Source of the DNA: Clostridiaceae bacterium Marseille-Q4143
Lineage (GTDB): Bacteria > Bacillota > Clostridia > Lachnospirales > Lachnospiraceae
Reading direction: 5' to 3'
Assembly (NCBI GenBank): GCA_018228645.1
Contig: CP073693.1
Span: 1,607,501 to 1,671,500 of the forward strand
Length of the DNA: 64,000 bases
Part shown: positions 29,718-37,447 of the stretch, piece after piece
How the letters are laid out: the number at the start of each line of letters is the position of its first letter
Numbering within the stretch: position 1 is the stretch's first letter
Translations under genes and position numbers: made by a program
Notes under the pieces: model-generated
Seen by the model: the letters and a program-made list of their open reading frames with translations, nothing else
Told to the model about the DNA's origin: nothing
The model's database searches: none

Positions 29718-29733
29718 TATTGTATAATATTTC

Positions 29734-29770
29734 CTCCGGCTGACAGATACAGATGTCCGCCGGAGAAAAT
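29734..29770 (+). terminator. Hairpin after the SSB-like gene, probable terminator
   Basis: CTCCGGC (29734-29740) pairs with GCCGGAG (29759-29765), with an inner GACA/TGTC stem; AAAAT follows. The T-run is poor, so termination would be partial. Confidence 0.5.
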
Positions 29771-29837
29771 CTGTGGTGAAAATTTTGAAAAAAAGACAGA
29801 AAATGAAAAGTTTTTATGCAGATATGACAAATACACC

Positions 29838-29866
29838 TTGCTTTGTGACAGAATGTCGAGTATAAT
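29838..29866 (+). promoter_or_regulatory. Probable promoter of the ethanolamine locus
   Basis: TTGCTT at 29838-29843 and a perfect TATAAT at 29861-29866, 17 bases apart. It is the only good promoter seen ahead of the eut genes. Confidence 0.7.
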
Positions 29867-29942
29867 ATGAGCAAGATTGAAAATAAAATAACAAAAATGA
29901 GTAACGTGTGAGCAGAGATCCTATGCCATGGGACTTGCTCAT
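29867..29942 (+). promoter_or_regulatory. eut leader with hairpin and inverted repeat
   Basis: GTGAGCA (29908-29914) pairs with TGCTCAT (29936-29942), with an inner TCCTA/TGGGA stem. In addition ATGAGCAAG at 29867-29875, right after the -10 box, is a perfect inverted copy of CTTGCTCAT (29934-29942). The same 3' arm can therefore pair with two upstream arms or act as one half of a DNA operator. It does not look like a classic cobalamin riboswitch, and there is no T-run, so an antitermination role (as by EutV ANTAR sites) is only a possibility. Confidence 0.5.
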
Positions 29943-29979
29943 TTAATGTTTATAAAGAAATAAAGAGGAACTATGCATT

Positions 29980-30276
29980 ATGGCTGGTTTGAAAATCAGA
30001 GTAATGAAAACAGTCTCTGAGGGGACGAAGAAAATTATCATGCGCAGGGCGAGAATGGAAGGGTTAGATATTCTGTTCCATGAGAATGCCGCGCTTGCAT
30101 TGTGTAATGGAAATGTCTGTGACCTGATTTATGCCAGCGATCTGGCACAGAAGGCATCTGATGTAGAGGTGTTTGAGATCAATGGAAATTGTCCGCAGCA
30201 TCTGACCTGTCTGGCAATTTTAGGTACGGCAGCTGCTGTAGATGAAGCAGTAAAGAGAATTCAGAGCGAACTTTGA
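29980..30276 (+). CDS. Divergent BMC shell protein, GrpU-like
   Basis: A 98-residue protein at the head of the eut locus. Its second half aligns by eye with the BMC fold: DLIYASDLAQKASDVEVFE matches the helix and strand of canonical shell proteins ([13 protein letters not shown]), and LGTAAAVDEAVKRI matches [13 protein letters not shown]. The first 40 residues fit a permuted arrangement. At the pore-loop position it has NGNCPQHLTC, with Cys71 and Cys77, where canonical proteins have Gly-rich loops. GrpU of glycyl-radical microcompartments is a divergent shell protein that binds an Fe-S cluster in its pore, and this protein recalls it. The assignment rests on pattern only. Confidence 0.6.
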   Translation: MAGLKIRVMKTVSEGTKKIIMRRARMEGLDILFHENAALALCNGNVCDLIYASDLAQKASDVEVFEINGNCPQHLTCLAILGTAAAVDEAVKRIQSEL

Positions 30277-30334
30277 TTTATGATGAAAACTGAATAACGA
30301 GAACAGATCAGGATCGTTATTGGAGGAAGCGAAA

Positions 30335-30406
30335 ATGAGATGTTTTTTCTCATATGATGAAGATGGCGGAAGCAGGAGGAAAAAGCAATGGGAAATTATT
30401 ATGTGA
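30335..30406 (+). CDS. Possible 23-codon frame overlapping the eutG start
   Basis: GGAGG at 30322-30326 is eight bases before this ATG, a better site than many real genes have. The frame starts MRCFFSYDEDG and ends inside eutG, overlapping it by 19 bases. It could be a leader peptide coupling eutG translation, or chance. The eutG ATG has its own AGGAGG. Confidence 0.35.
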   Translation: MRCFFSYDEDGGSRRKKQWEIIM

Positions 30407-31524
30407 AGCCAAGAATCTACATGGAGAGGGAAGGTCTGCGTGAAATCCTTAAGGGTGTGACGCGGGCCTTTATTGTAACTGACAAATTCATGCATGAGAG
30501 CGGAAAAGTCAGTTACCTGACCGACGTACTGGATCAGATGGGAATTGCTTATGAGATCTTTTCAGAAGTAAAACCGGATCCGGATATTGCCACGGTTACG
30601 AAAGGGATTGGCCTTATGACGGATTTTAAACCACAGGCACTTCTGGCATTGGGCGGAGGATCGCCGATTGACTGTGCAAAAGCCATCAACTATCTGTCGG
30701 CCAGAGAAGGATTTTCTGAAAAATGCAAGTTTGTGGCAATTCCGACTACCAGTGGAACCGGAACGGAAGTAAGTCGCTTTTCAGTCATCAGTGACCCGGA
30801 AAAGTCCGCAAAATATCCGTTGGTTGCAGATGAACTTCTTCCGGATGATGCAATTCTGGATGCGGAGCTTACGAAGACGGTACCGCCATCTATTACAGCA
30901 GATACAGGAATTGATGTCCTGACACATGCAATAGAGGCATTTGTATCAAAGAATGCAAACGATTTTACGGATGCAGCAGCAGAAAAAGCCATCAAGCTGG
31001 TTCGTAGTAATCTGTTAAAAGCCTATAAGACTCCGGATGACCTGAATGCAAGACAGCATATGCATCATGCCTCCTGTCTGGCAGGAATGGCATTCAGCAA
31101 CGCAGGACTTGGACTGAATCATGGCATGGCACATACACTGGGAGGACATTTTCACATTCCCCACGGACGTGCCAATGCAATTCTTCTTCCATATGTAATG
31201 GCCTACAACTGTGGATGTCACGATAAGCTGACTGTACATGCAAAGCGCTATGCGAGAATCGCAAGACTGGCACGGCTCGAGGGCAGCAGTATCCGACAGA
31301 GTGCATTTAATGTCATCCGTTCTACCAAACAGCTTATTAAACAGCTGAATATTCCGACCAGTATTGCCGAAACAGGAGTCTCCAGAGAAGATTTTATGGC
31401 AGCACTGGATGAGATGGTAAATGCGGCCATGAACGATGCATGCACCGCAACAAATCCAAGAGACTGTACGCCAGAGGAGGTCAGAGACCTGTTCCTGGCT
31501 GCCTATGAAGGCAGAAGAATTTAG
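30388..31524 (+). CDS. eutG: Iron alcohol dehydrogenase EutG-like
   Basis: A 378-residue group III alcohol dehydrogenase that should reduce acetaldehyde to ethanol and regenerate NAD+ inside the microcompartment. The dinucleotide motif [12 protein letters not shown], the signature [12 protein letters not shown], and metal ligands in [10 protein letters not shown] and [18 protein letters not shown] are all present. Location between two shell-protein genes supports EutG over a general fermentative enzyme. AGGAGG precedes the ATG at normal spacing. Confidence 0.9.
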   Translation: MGNYYVKPRIYMEREGLREILKGVTRAFIVTDKFMHESGKVSYLTDVLDQMGIAYEIFSEVKPDPDIATVTKGIGLMTDFKPQALLALGGGSPIDCAKAINYLSAREGFSEKCKFVAIPTTSGTGTEVSRFSVISDPEKSAKYPLVADELLPDDAILDAELTKTVPPSITADTGIDVLTHAIEAFVSKNANDFTDAAAEKAIKLVRSNLLKAYKTPDDLNARQHMHHASCLAGMAFSNAGLGLNHGMAHTLGGHFHIPHGRANAILLPYVMAYNCGCHDKLTVHAKRYARIARLARLEGSSIRQSAFNVIRSTKQLIKQLNIPTSIAETGVSREDFMAALDEMVNAAMNDACTATNPRDCTPEEVRDLFLAAYEGRRI

Positions 31525-31547
31525 AGACAGGCAAAGGAGGAAATCCA

Positions 31548-31898
31548 ATGTTTGAGGAATCCCATAAAGAACGAATCATACAGGAGTTTGTTCCTGGCAA
31601 ACAGGTAACACTGGCTCATGTGATTCCCCATCCGGTAGAAGCCCTGTATGCGAAAATGGGTCTGATTGATGCAGAAGGAGCAATCGGAATCTTTACCATT
31701 ACTCCCAGTGAGGCAGCTATTATTGCGGCAGATGTAGCCAGCAAGGCAGCCGGCATCCAGATTGGATTTGTGGATCGGTTTAATGGATCCCTGATCATCA
31801 CAGGTGATGTGGCAGATGTGGAGGCAGCACTTCACGATGTTATGCATGTGCTGTGTGACAAGATGGGATTTGCAGGAACAACGATCACAAGATCGTAG
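31548..31898 (+). CDS. eutS: Ethanolamine microcompartment shell protein EutS
   Basis: A 116-residue circularly permuted BMC hexamer protein. The typical EutS/PduU opening ([21 protein letters not shown]) and the later [20 protein letters not shown] and [18 protein letters not shown] are clear. EutS hexamers are bent in E. coli and can form the edges of the shell, and the N-terminal strand forms a beta barrel over the pore. AAAGGAGG precedes the ATG. Confidence 0.95.
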   Translation: MFEESHKERIIQEFVPGKQVTLAHVIPHPVEALYAKMGLIDAEGAIGIFTITPSEAAIIAADVASKAAGIQIGFVDRFNGSLIITGDVADVEAALHDVMHVLCDKMGFAGTTITRS

Positions 31899-31914
31899 AA
31901 AGACAGGCTCTGCG

Positions 31915-32364
31915 ATGGATCAGAAGATGAAAAGACGAATTATTATGATTGGCCGTTCCATGGCAGGGAAGACAACTCTTTGTCAATATTTAAGCGACCA
32001 GCAGCTGAAATACAAGAAAACGCAGGCAGTTGAGATCATTAATAAAAATATGATTGACACACCGGGAGAATATCTGGAACGTACCTATATGCGTGGTGCA
32101 CTGATGGTATCAGCAGCGGATGCAGACACCATTGTCCTTGTGCAGGATGCGACGGAAAGCGGTACCATGTTTCCACCTGGATATTCCAGCAGTTTTGCAA
32201 AGCCCTGTATCGGGGTGGTCACCAAAAGTGACAAGGCAACCGAAAAACAGCTGGAGGATGCACAGAAGTATCTGAAGATTGCAGGAGCAAAAGAGATCTT
32301 TGTCACCAGCAGTTATGAAGGTACTGGATTTGAACCATTCCTGAAATATTTTGAGGACAAGTGA
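31915..32364 (+). CDS. eutP: EutP, small P-loop NTPase (acetate kinase-like in Salmonella)
   Basis: A 149-residue Ras-like P-loop protein. Walker A is IGRSMAGKTTLCQY, switch-like NKNMIDTPGEYLE carries the DTPGE motif, and the base-recognition motif is VTKSDKA. EutP of Salmonella has been reported to make ATP from acetyl phosphate, which would fit with PduL here. The start at 31915 is preferred over an in-frame ATG at 31927; the ribosome site is weak. It is 16 bases after eutS. Confidence 0.9.
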   Translation: MDQKMKRRIIMIGRSMAGKTTLCQYLSDQQLKYKKTQAVEIINKNMIDTPGEYLERTYMRGALMVSAADADTIVLVQDATESGTMFPPGYSSSFAKPCIGVVTKSDKATEKQLEDAQKYLKIAGAKEIFVTSSYEGTGFEPFLKYFEDK

Positions 32365-32386
32365 TTTGTGATGGAAGGAGATTCCC

Positions 32387-33817
32387 ATGAAAGAAACCAT
32401 ATTAAGTGTTGGAATTGATATTGGGACATCCACGACGCAGCTGATTTTCAGCAAACTGACGATCGAGAATGAAGCCAGCAGCTATGTGGTACCCAGGATC
32501 AATATCGTGGATAAGGAAGTTACCTACCGGAGCAAGATTTATTTTACACCGCTTCTTTCCCAGACCGAGATCGATGCGGAAAAGGTGAAAAAGATCATCG
32601 AAGCGGAATATAAGGCCGCCGGAATGAAACCGGAAGACCTGCAGACCGGAGCTGTGATCATTACCGGAGAGACTGCCAGAAAGCACAATGCCAATACGGT
32701 ACTTGCTTCCTTAAGCAGCATGGCAGGTGATTTTGTAGTGGCAACTGCAGGACCGGATCTGGAATCTGTTCTTTCTGCAAAAGGAGCAGGGGCAGATGCA
32801 TTTTCCGAAGAACACCGGCAGGCAGTAGCGAATATTGATATCGGAGGCGGAACCAGTAATATTGCATTGTTCCAGAAGGGAAACCTGAAGGGAACGAGTT
32901 GTCTCGATATCGGAGGAAGACTGATTAAGATTGAAAATGGTCGGATCAGTTATATTTTCCCGAAGATTCAGAAACTTGCAGAAGCCCATGACATTCACAT
33001 CGCAGTGGGCGACCGGGCAGAGGAAACCGTTCTCTATAAGATCTGTGAATATATGGCAGATCAGCTGGCCATGGCAATTCATGCCAGAGAAGCAGACAGC
33101 CTTCACGCAGGGCTTTATACAAATGACGGAAAACCACTGACCAGTGAGCCTAAAATTGACGCCATTACTTATTCAGGCGGAGTGGCGAGCTGTTATTATA
33201 ACGGAGAACCTGCCAATGTGTTCGAATATGGAGATGTTGGGGTGCTTCTTGCCAGAGCAGTGAAAAATAATGCGGCTCTGAAACAGGTTCTTACATATCC
33301 CGCGGCTGAGACGATCCGTGCAACGGTAGTCGGAGCGGGAACCCATACTACAAATGTTAGTGGCAGCACCATCAGCTACAGTGATGGACAACTGCCCATA
33401 AAAAACATTCCGGTTCTGAAACTTACGGAGGATGAGGAACAGAACCCGGTTATGTTCAAGGAATCTTTACGTCGGAAGTTGAAGCTTTACGAAACGGAAG
33501 GTGCACTTGAACAGGTTGCCATTGTTTTTTCAGGCAGGTATCATACCAGTTTTCTGGAGATTCAGGAACTGGCACAGATGGTTGTCGATGGGGCGGAAGA
33601 GGTAATTGCCGGACCACACCCCCTCATTCTGGTCATCGAAAATGATATTGCCAAGGTGCTTGGAAACGCCATTAATGTACTCCTGAAGCGCCAGAAAAAA
33701 TTTATCTGCATTGATGGGATCTTTGCAAATGATGGTGACTACATCGACATCGGAGAACCGGTAGCGCAGGGGCGCGTCGTTCCCGTTGTCACAAAAACTC
33801 TAATCTTCAATACATGA
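32387..33817 (+). CDS. eutA: Ethanolamine ammonia-lyase reactivating factor EutA
   Basis: A 476-residue actin/Hsp70-fold ATPase. It exchanges damaged cobalamin in EutBC for fresh adenosylcobalamin. Phosphate 1 is SVGIDIGTSTTQLIFS, phosphate 2 is VANIDIGGGTSNIALF, and adenosine-type glycines lie in VVGAGTHTTNVSGSTI. It directly precedes eutB and eutC, the normal Firmicute order. AAGGAG precedes the ATG. Confidence 0.95.
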   Translation: MKETILSVGIDIGTSTTQLIFSKLTIENEASSYVVPRINIVDKEVTYRSKIYFTPLLSQTEIDAEKVKKIIEAEYKAAGMKPEDLQTGAVIITGETARKHNANTVLASLSSMAGDFVVATAGPDLESVLSAKGAGADAFSEEHRQAVANIDIGGGTSNIALFQKGNLKGTSCLDIGGRLIKIENGRISYIFPKIQKLAEAHDIHIAVGDRAEETVLYKICEYMADQLAMAIHAREADSLHAGLYTNDGKPLTSEPKIDAITYSGGVASCYYNGEPANVFEYGDVGVLLARAVKNNAALKQVLTYPAAETIRATVVGAGTHTTNVSGSTISYSDGQLPIKNIPVLKLTEDEEQNPVMFKESLRRKLKLYETEGALEQVAIVFSGRYHTSFLEIQELAQMVVDGAEEVIAGPHPLILVIENDIAKVLGNAINVLLKRQKKFICIDGIFANDGDYIDIGEPVAQGRVVPVVTKTLIFNT

Positions 33818-33835
33818 TAAAGGAGAGTGAACAGG

Positions 33836-35203
33836 TTGATTTTAAAAACAAAATTATTCGGCAAAGTGTACGAATTCAAATCTCTTCGCGAAGTCATGGC
33901 GAAAGCCAATGAAGAGAAGTCCGGTGACAAACTGGCAGGTATCGCAGCAGAGTCCGCAGAGGAAAGAGTAGCTGCGAAAGTAGTACTTTCCCATATCACC
34001 CTGGAAGACCTTCGCAACAATCCGGCAGTTCCTTACGAGGAAGACGAAGTAACCAGAATCATTCAGGACGGTGTCAACGAGGCAATCTACAAAGAGATTA
34101 AGGGTATGACGGTTGCTGAATTCCGTGAGTGGATCTTGAGCGAGACCACCACAACGGACATGATCAAACGTGCATCCAGAGGTCTTACCAGTGAGATGGT
34201 AGCCGCTGTATGTAAGCTGATGACCAACCTGGATCTGATCTATGCGGCAAAGAAGATCCGTGTATCCGCACATTGCAACACCACCATCGGCCTTCCGGGA
34301 ACATTCTCATCCCGTCTGCAGCCGAACCACACCACAGATGATCCGAAGGGTATCATGGCATCCGTAATGGAAGGCTTAAGCCTTGGCTGCGGTGACGCAG
34401 TTATCGGTCTGAACCCGGTAGATGATTCTGTAGAGAGTGTTGCGAGAATTTTAAGAAGCTTTGATGAGTTTAAGAACAAATGGGAAGTTCCGACTCAGAT
34501 CTGCGTACTTGCACATGTAACCACCCAGATGGAAGCTATGGATAAATTAGGAGCACCGATTGACCTGATGTTCCAGTCTATTGCAGGTTCTCAGAAGGGT
34601 AATGAAGCATTTGGCCTGAATGGCTCTATGCTTGATGAAGGACATGATATGATGCTTCACGAAGCAACCAGTACCGGCCCGAACGTTATGTATTTCGAGA
34701 CTGGACAGGGTTCCGAGCTTTCCTCCGATGCACATCATGGATGGGATCAGGTAACCATGGAGGCTCGTTGTTATGGATTTGCTAAGAAATACAGTCCGTT
34801 CCTTGTAAATACTGTAGTTGGTTTCATCGGACCAGAGTATCTGTATGATTCCAAGCAGGTTACCCGTGCAGGTCTTGAGGATCACTTCATGGGCAAACTG
34901 ACCGGTATCCCGATGGGATGTGACGCATGCTACACCAACCATATGAAAGCTGACCAGAACGATATCGAGAACCTGGCAACCCTTCTGGTAGCCGCAGGCT
35001 GCAACTACATCATGGGTGTACCGCAGGGTGATGACTGTATGCTGATGTATCAGTGTACCGGATATCATGAAGCAGCAAGCTTAAGAGAGGTCTTCGGTCT
35101 CCGTCCGATCAAGGAATTCGATCAGTGGCTGGAGAAGATGGGATTCTCAGAGAACGGAAAACTGACACCGCTTGCAGGTGATGCATCCGTTTTCTTAAAA
35201 TAA
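33836..35203 (+). CDS. eutB: Ethanolamine ammonia-lyase large subunit
   Basis: A 455-residue TIM-barrel subunit that holds ethanolamine and the adenosylcobalamin active site, giving acetaldehyde and ammonia. Substrate-binding residues known from E. coli are kept: Arg and Gln in FSSRLQPNHT, Asn in GLNPVDD, Glu in FETGQGSELSS, and Asp in GCDACYTNH. The start is TTG at 33836, nine bases after AGGAGA. It gives MILKTKLFGKVYEF, matching the E. coli N-terminus; a GTG at 33827 sits against the ribosome site itself. It is followed by eutC 17 bases on. Confidence 0.97.
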   Translation: MILKTKLFGKVYEFKSLREVMAKANEEKSGDKLAGIAAESAEERVAAKVVLSHITLEDLRNNPAVPYEEDEVTRIIQDGVNEAIYKEIKGMTVAEFREWILSETTTTDMIKRASRGLTSEMVAAVCKLMTNLDLIYAAKKIRVSAHCNTTIGLPGTFSSRLQPNHTTDDPKGIMASVMEGLSLGCGDAVIGLNPVDDSVESVARILRSFDEFKNKWEVPTQICVLAHVTTQMEAMDKLGAPIDLMFQSIAGSQKGNEAFGLNGSMLDEGHDMMLHEATSTGPNVMYFETGQGSELSSDAHHGWDQVTMEARCYGFAKKYSPFLVNTVVGFIGPEYLYDSKQVTRAGLEDHFMGKLTGIPMGCDACYTNHMKADQNDIENLATLLVAAGCNYIMGVPQGDDCMLMYQCTGYHEAASLREVFGLRPIKEFDQWLEKMGFSENGKLTPLAGDASVFLK

Positions 35204-35220
35204 GCAGGAGGTGAAAAACT

Positions 35221-36123
35221 TTGGTGAGCGAGAAAGATTTAAGAGATATCATTGCACAGGTGCTTACAGAGATGAATGTGAGCGATGGCGCAACTGCTTC
35301 TGCAGTGGAAGCTGCTGTAGCAGGAAAAGCCTCCCCACAGAATGGCACTGAAATTGAGGACGGCTGTTGGGACGATGTAGCAGCTGTCGATCTGAGAAAA
35401 CAGTATCTGGTAGAAAACCCGGTAGCAAAGGAAGCATACTATGATCTGAAACAGTACGCTCCCTGCCGTCTGGGTATTGGCAAAGCTGGTGCTCGTTATA
35501 AGACACTTCCGGTACTGGAATTCCGTGCAGCACATTCTGCAGCACAGGACGCTGTATTTAATGATGTAGATCAGGACTTTATTGATAAAATGGGTCTGTT
35601 TACCGTGCAGACCAAATGTGACAGCAAAGATACTTATCTGACCCGTCCGGATCTGGGACGTGCGTTAAGCGATGAGGCAGTTGCCACAATCAAAGAAAAA
35701 TGCAAGATGCATCCGACCGTACAGATCTATGTATCTGACGGCTTAAGCTCCGCAGCAATCGCAGCCAATGTAGGTGATGTACTGCCGGCTATTGAGCAGG
35801 GACTTAAGAGCTATGGCATTGATTACGGTACTCCGTTCTTCGTAAAATATGGTCGTGTAGGAGCAATGGACCAGATCTCTGAGATTACAGGTGCGGATGT
35901 TACCTGTGTACTGATCGGTGAGAGACCTGGACTGATTACCGCAGAGTCCATGTCCGCATATATTGCCTACAAAGCAACTGTTGGAATGCCGGAGGCAAGA
36001 AGAACCGTTGTATCCAACATCCATAAAGACGGAACCATTCCGGCAGAGGCCGGAGCACATATTGCTGATATCATCAAGAAGATCCTTGATGCAAAAGCAA
36101 GTGGTACAGATCTGAAACTTTAA
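35221..36123 (+). CDS. eutC: Ethanolamine ammonia-lyase small subunit
   Basis: A 300-residue subunit that completes the cobalamin site of the lyase. Family segments AQDAVFNDVDQDFIDKMGL, YVSDGLSSAAIAANVGDVLP and LIGERPGLITAESMSAYIAY are all present. The N-terminal region of about 70 residues, with a predicted helix (EKDLRDIIAQVLTEMNV) and a variable linker, is the part shown to target EutC to the shell in enteric bacteria. The start is TTG at 35221, nine bases after AGGAGG, with GTG at 35224 as alternative. Confidence 0.96.
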   Translation: MVSEKDLRDIIAQVLTEMNVSDGATASAVEAAVAGKASPQNGTEIEDGCWDDVAAVDLRKQYLVENPVAKEAYYDLKQYAPCRLGIGKAGARYKTLPVLEFRAAHSAAQDAVFNDVDQDFIDKMGLFTVQTKCDSKDTYLTRPDLGRALSDEAVATIKEKCKMHPTVQIYVSDGLSSAAIAANVGDVLPAIEQGLKSYGIDYGTPFFVKYGRVGAMDQISEITGADVTCVLIGERPGLITAESMSAYIAYKATVGMPEARRTVVSNIHKDGTIPAEAGAHIADIIKKILDAKASGTDLKL

Positions 36124-36142
36124 GTCGAACGGAGGGAATAAA

Positions 36143-36793
36143 ATGAAACGCGATCCATTGAAAGCATCAGTGCTTGCAACCAAACTCATCCCGAATGTAA
36201 GTCCGGGAATGGCAAAAGAATTAAATCTGACACCGGAGCAGAGATCCCTTGCACTGCTCACTGCAGACTGTGATGATGTTACGTATACTGCACTGGATGA
36301 GGCTACCAAAAAAGCGGATGTTCAGGTTGTATACGCAAAGAGCTTCTACGGTGGTGCTGCTAATGCAAACACCAAGCTGGCAGGAGAAATTATTGGTATT
36401 CTGGCAGGCCCGAATCCGGCAGAAGTAAAGAGTGGTCTTGAAGCAGCTGTTGATGTCATTGAGAATCAGGCTCATTTCGTATCTGCAAACGATGACGATA
36501 CCATCTGCTACTATGCACACTGCATTTCCAGAACAGGTTCTTACCTTTCTGAGGGCGCAGGTATCAAAGAGGGCGAGGCTATTGCATATCTGATCGCACC
36601 GCCTCTTGAGGCTATGTATGGTGTGGATGCAGCTCTGAAAGCAGCAGACGTAAAAATGTGTGTTCTGTATGCTCCGCCTTCAGAGACCAACTTCGGTGGC
36701 GCACTGCTGACCGGAAGCCAGTCCGCATGCAAGGCAGCATGTGATGCATTTGCAGCAGCTGTAGAGTTTGTAGCAGACAATCCTATCGCATAA
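36143..36793 (+). CDS. eutL: Ethanolamine microcompartment shell protein EutL
   Basis: A 216-residue trimeric protein with two BMC domains. EutL has a large gated central pore closed by loops and binds ethanolamine at the small pores in known structures. The opening RDPLKASVLATKLIPNVSP and the second-domain segment ALKAADVKMCVLYAPPSETNFGGALLTGSQSACKAACDAF (two parts shown here as one region, residues about 165-205) match the family. GGAGGG precedes the ATG. Confidence 0.94.
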   Translation: MKRDPLKASVLATKLIPNVSPGMAKELNLTPEQRSLALLTADCDDVTYTALDEATKKADVQVVYAKSFYGGAANANTKLAGEIIGILAGPNPAEVKSGLEAAVDVIENQAHFVSANDDDTICYYAHCISRTGSYLSEGAGIKEGEAIAYLIAPPLEAMYGVDAALKAADVKMCVLYAPPSETNFGGALLTGSQSACKAACDAFAAAVEFVADNPIA

Positions 36794-36813
36794 AATCAGA
36801 GCATAAGATTTAG

Positions 36814-36839
36814 TTCCCGCGGAGCAACAGCCGCGGGAA
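36814..36839 (+). other. Intercistronic hairpin, no T-run
   Basis: A perfect 9-bp stem, TTCCCGCGG / CCGCGGGAA, with an 8-base loop, is followed by AGACAAG. It is likely an mRNA-stability or processing element rather than a terminator. Confidence 0.7.
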
Positions 36840-36858
36840 AGACAAGAGGTACGAATAT

Positions 36859-37428
36859 ATGCAGGCATTGGGAATGATTGAAGTATATGGTTACCTTACA
36901 GCAGTCGAAGCTCTGGACAGCGCACTGAAAGCAGCGAATGTTTCCAGACTGGGTGTGGAAAAAGTAAGAGGCGGACTGGTGACAGTATTAGTGGAAGGGG
37001 ATGTGGGAGCTGTAAAGGCAGCCATGGATGCTTCCGCAGCAGCGGCTGAGAGAGTCGGCACCGTCATCAGTGTTCATGTCATTCCGCGACCGGCGGATGA
37101 TGTGACCAGAATGCTCAAAGGTGGAAAAGAACCGGAAGAGCCAACTCCACCAGAACCAACTCCTCCGAAACCGGAATCAACGGTAATGCCGGAAGAACCG
37201 GAGCAGTCAGAACCGAAACCAGTCGATGAAGAACCAACGGAGCCGGAAACAGGGAAAACCGAGAAGGATCCGCAGGATATAACAGTGGGAGAGATGCAGA
37301 CCATGGGGGTGGATGCGCTCCGAAGACTGGCAAGGGCACTTGAGATCAAGAACATGACCCGCGCTGAGATCCGTTTCGCGAAGAAACAGGAGCTGATTCA
37401 GAAGATAACAGAGTTTAAAGAATCATAG
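36859..37428 (+). CDS. EutK-like BMC shell protein with C-terminal helical module
   Basis: A 189-residue protein. Residues 1-85 are a canonical BMC domain (ALGMIEVYGYLTAVEALDSA, then [18 protein letters not shown] and HVIPRP). Residues 90-140 are a Pro/Glu-rich linker. Residues 145-186 (MGVDALRRLARALEIKNM, then AKKQELIQKITEF) look like a Rho-N or SAP-type small helical domain that often binds nucleic acid. EutK of E. coli is also BMC plus a putative nucleic-acid-binding domain, but that one is winged-helix and single-pore lumenal. This would be an independent solution with the same layout. Confidence 0.8.
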   Translation: MQALGMIEVYGYLTAVEALDSALKAANVSRLGVEKVRGGLVTVLVEGDVGAVKAAMDASAAAAERVGTVISVHVIPRPADDVTRMLKGGKEPEEPTPPEPTPPKPESTVMPEEPEQSEPKPVDEEPTEPETGKTEKDPQDITVGEMQTMGVDALRRLARALEIKNMTRAEIRFAKKQELIQKITEFKES

Positions 37429-37447
37429 TATATAGGAGAAGTTGCTT

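Noticed and set aside
29875..29979. eut leader considered as an adenosylcobalamin riboswitch
   Set aside because: It is only about 100 bases and lacks the conserved B12-box type sequence (GCCACTG).
33827..33835. GTG at 33827 as the eutB start
   Set aside because: It touches the ribosome binding site; TTG at 33836 has proper spacing and matches the known EutB N-terminus.
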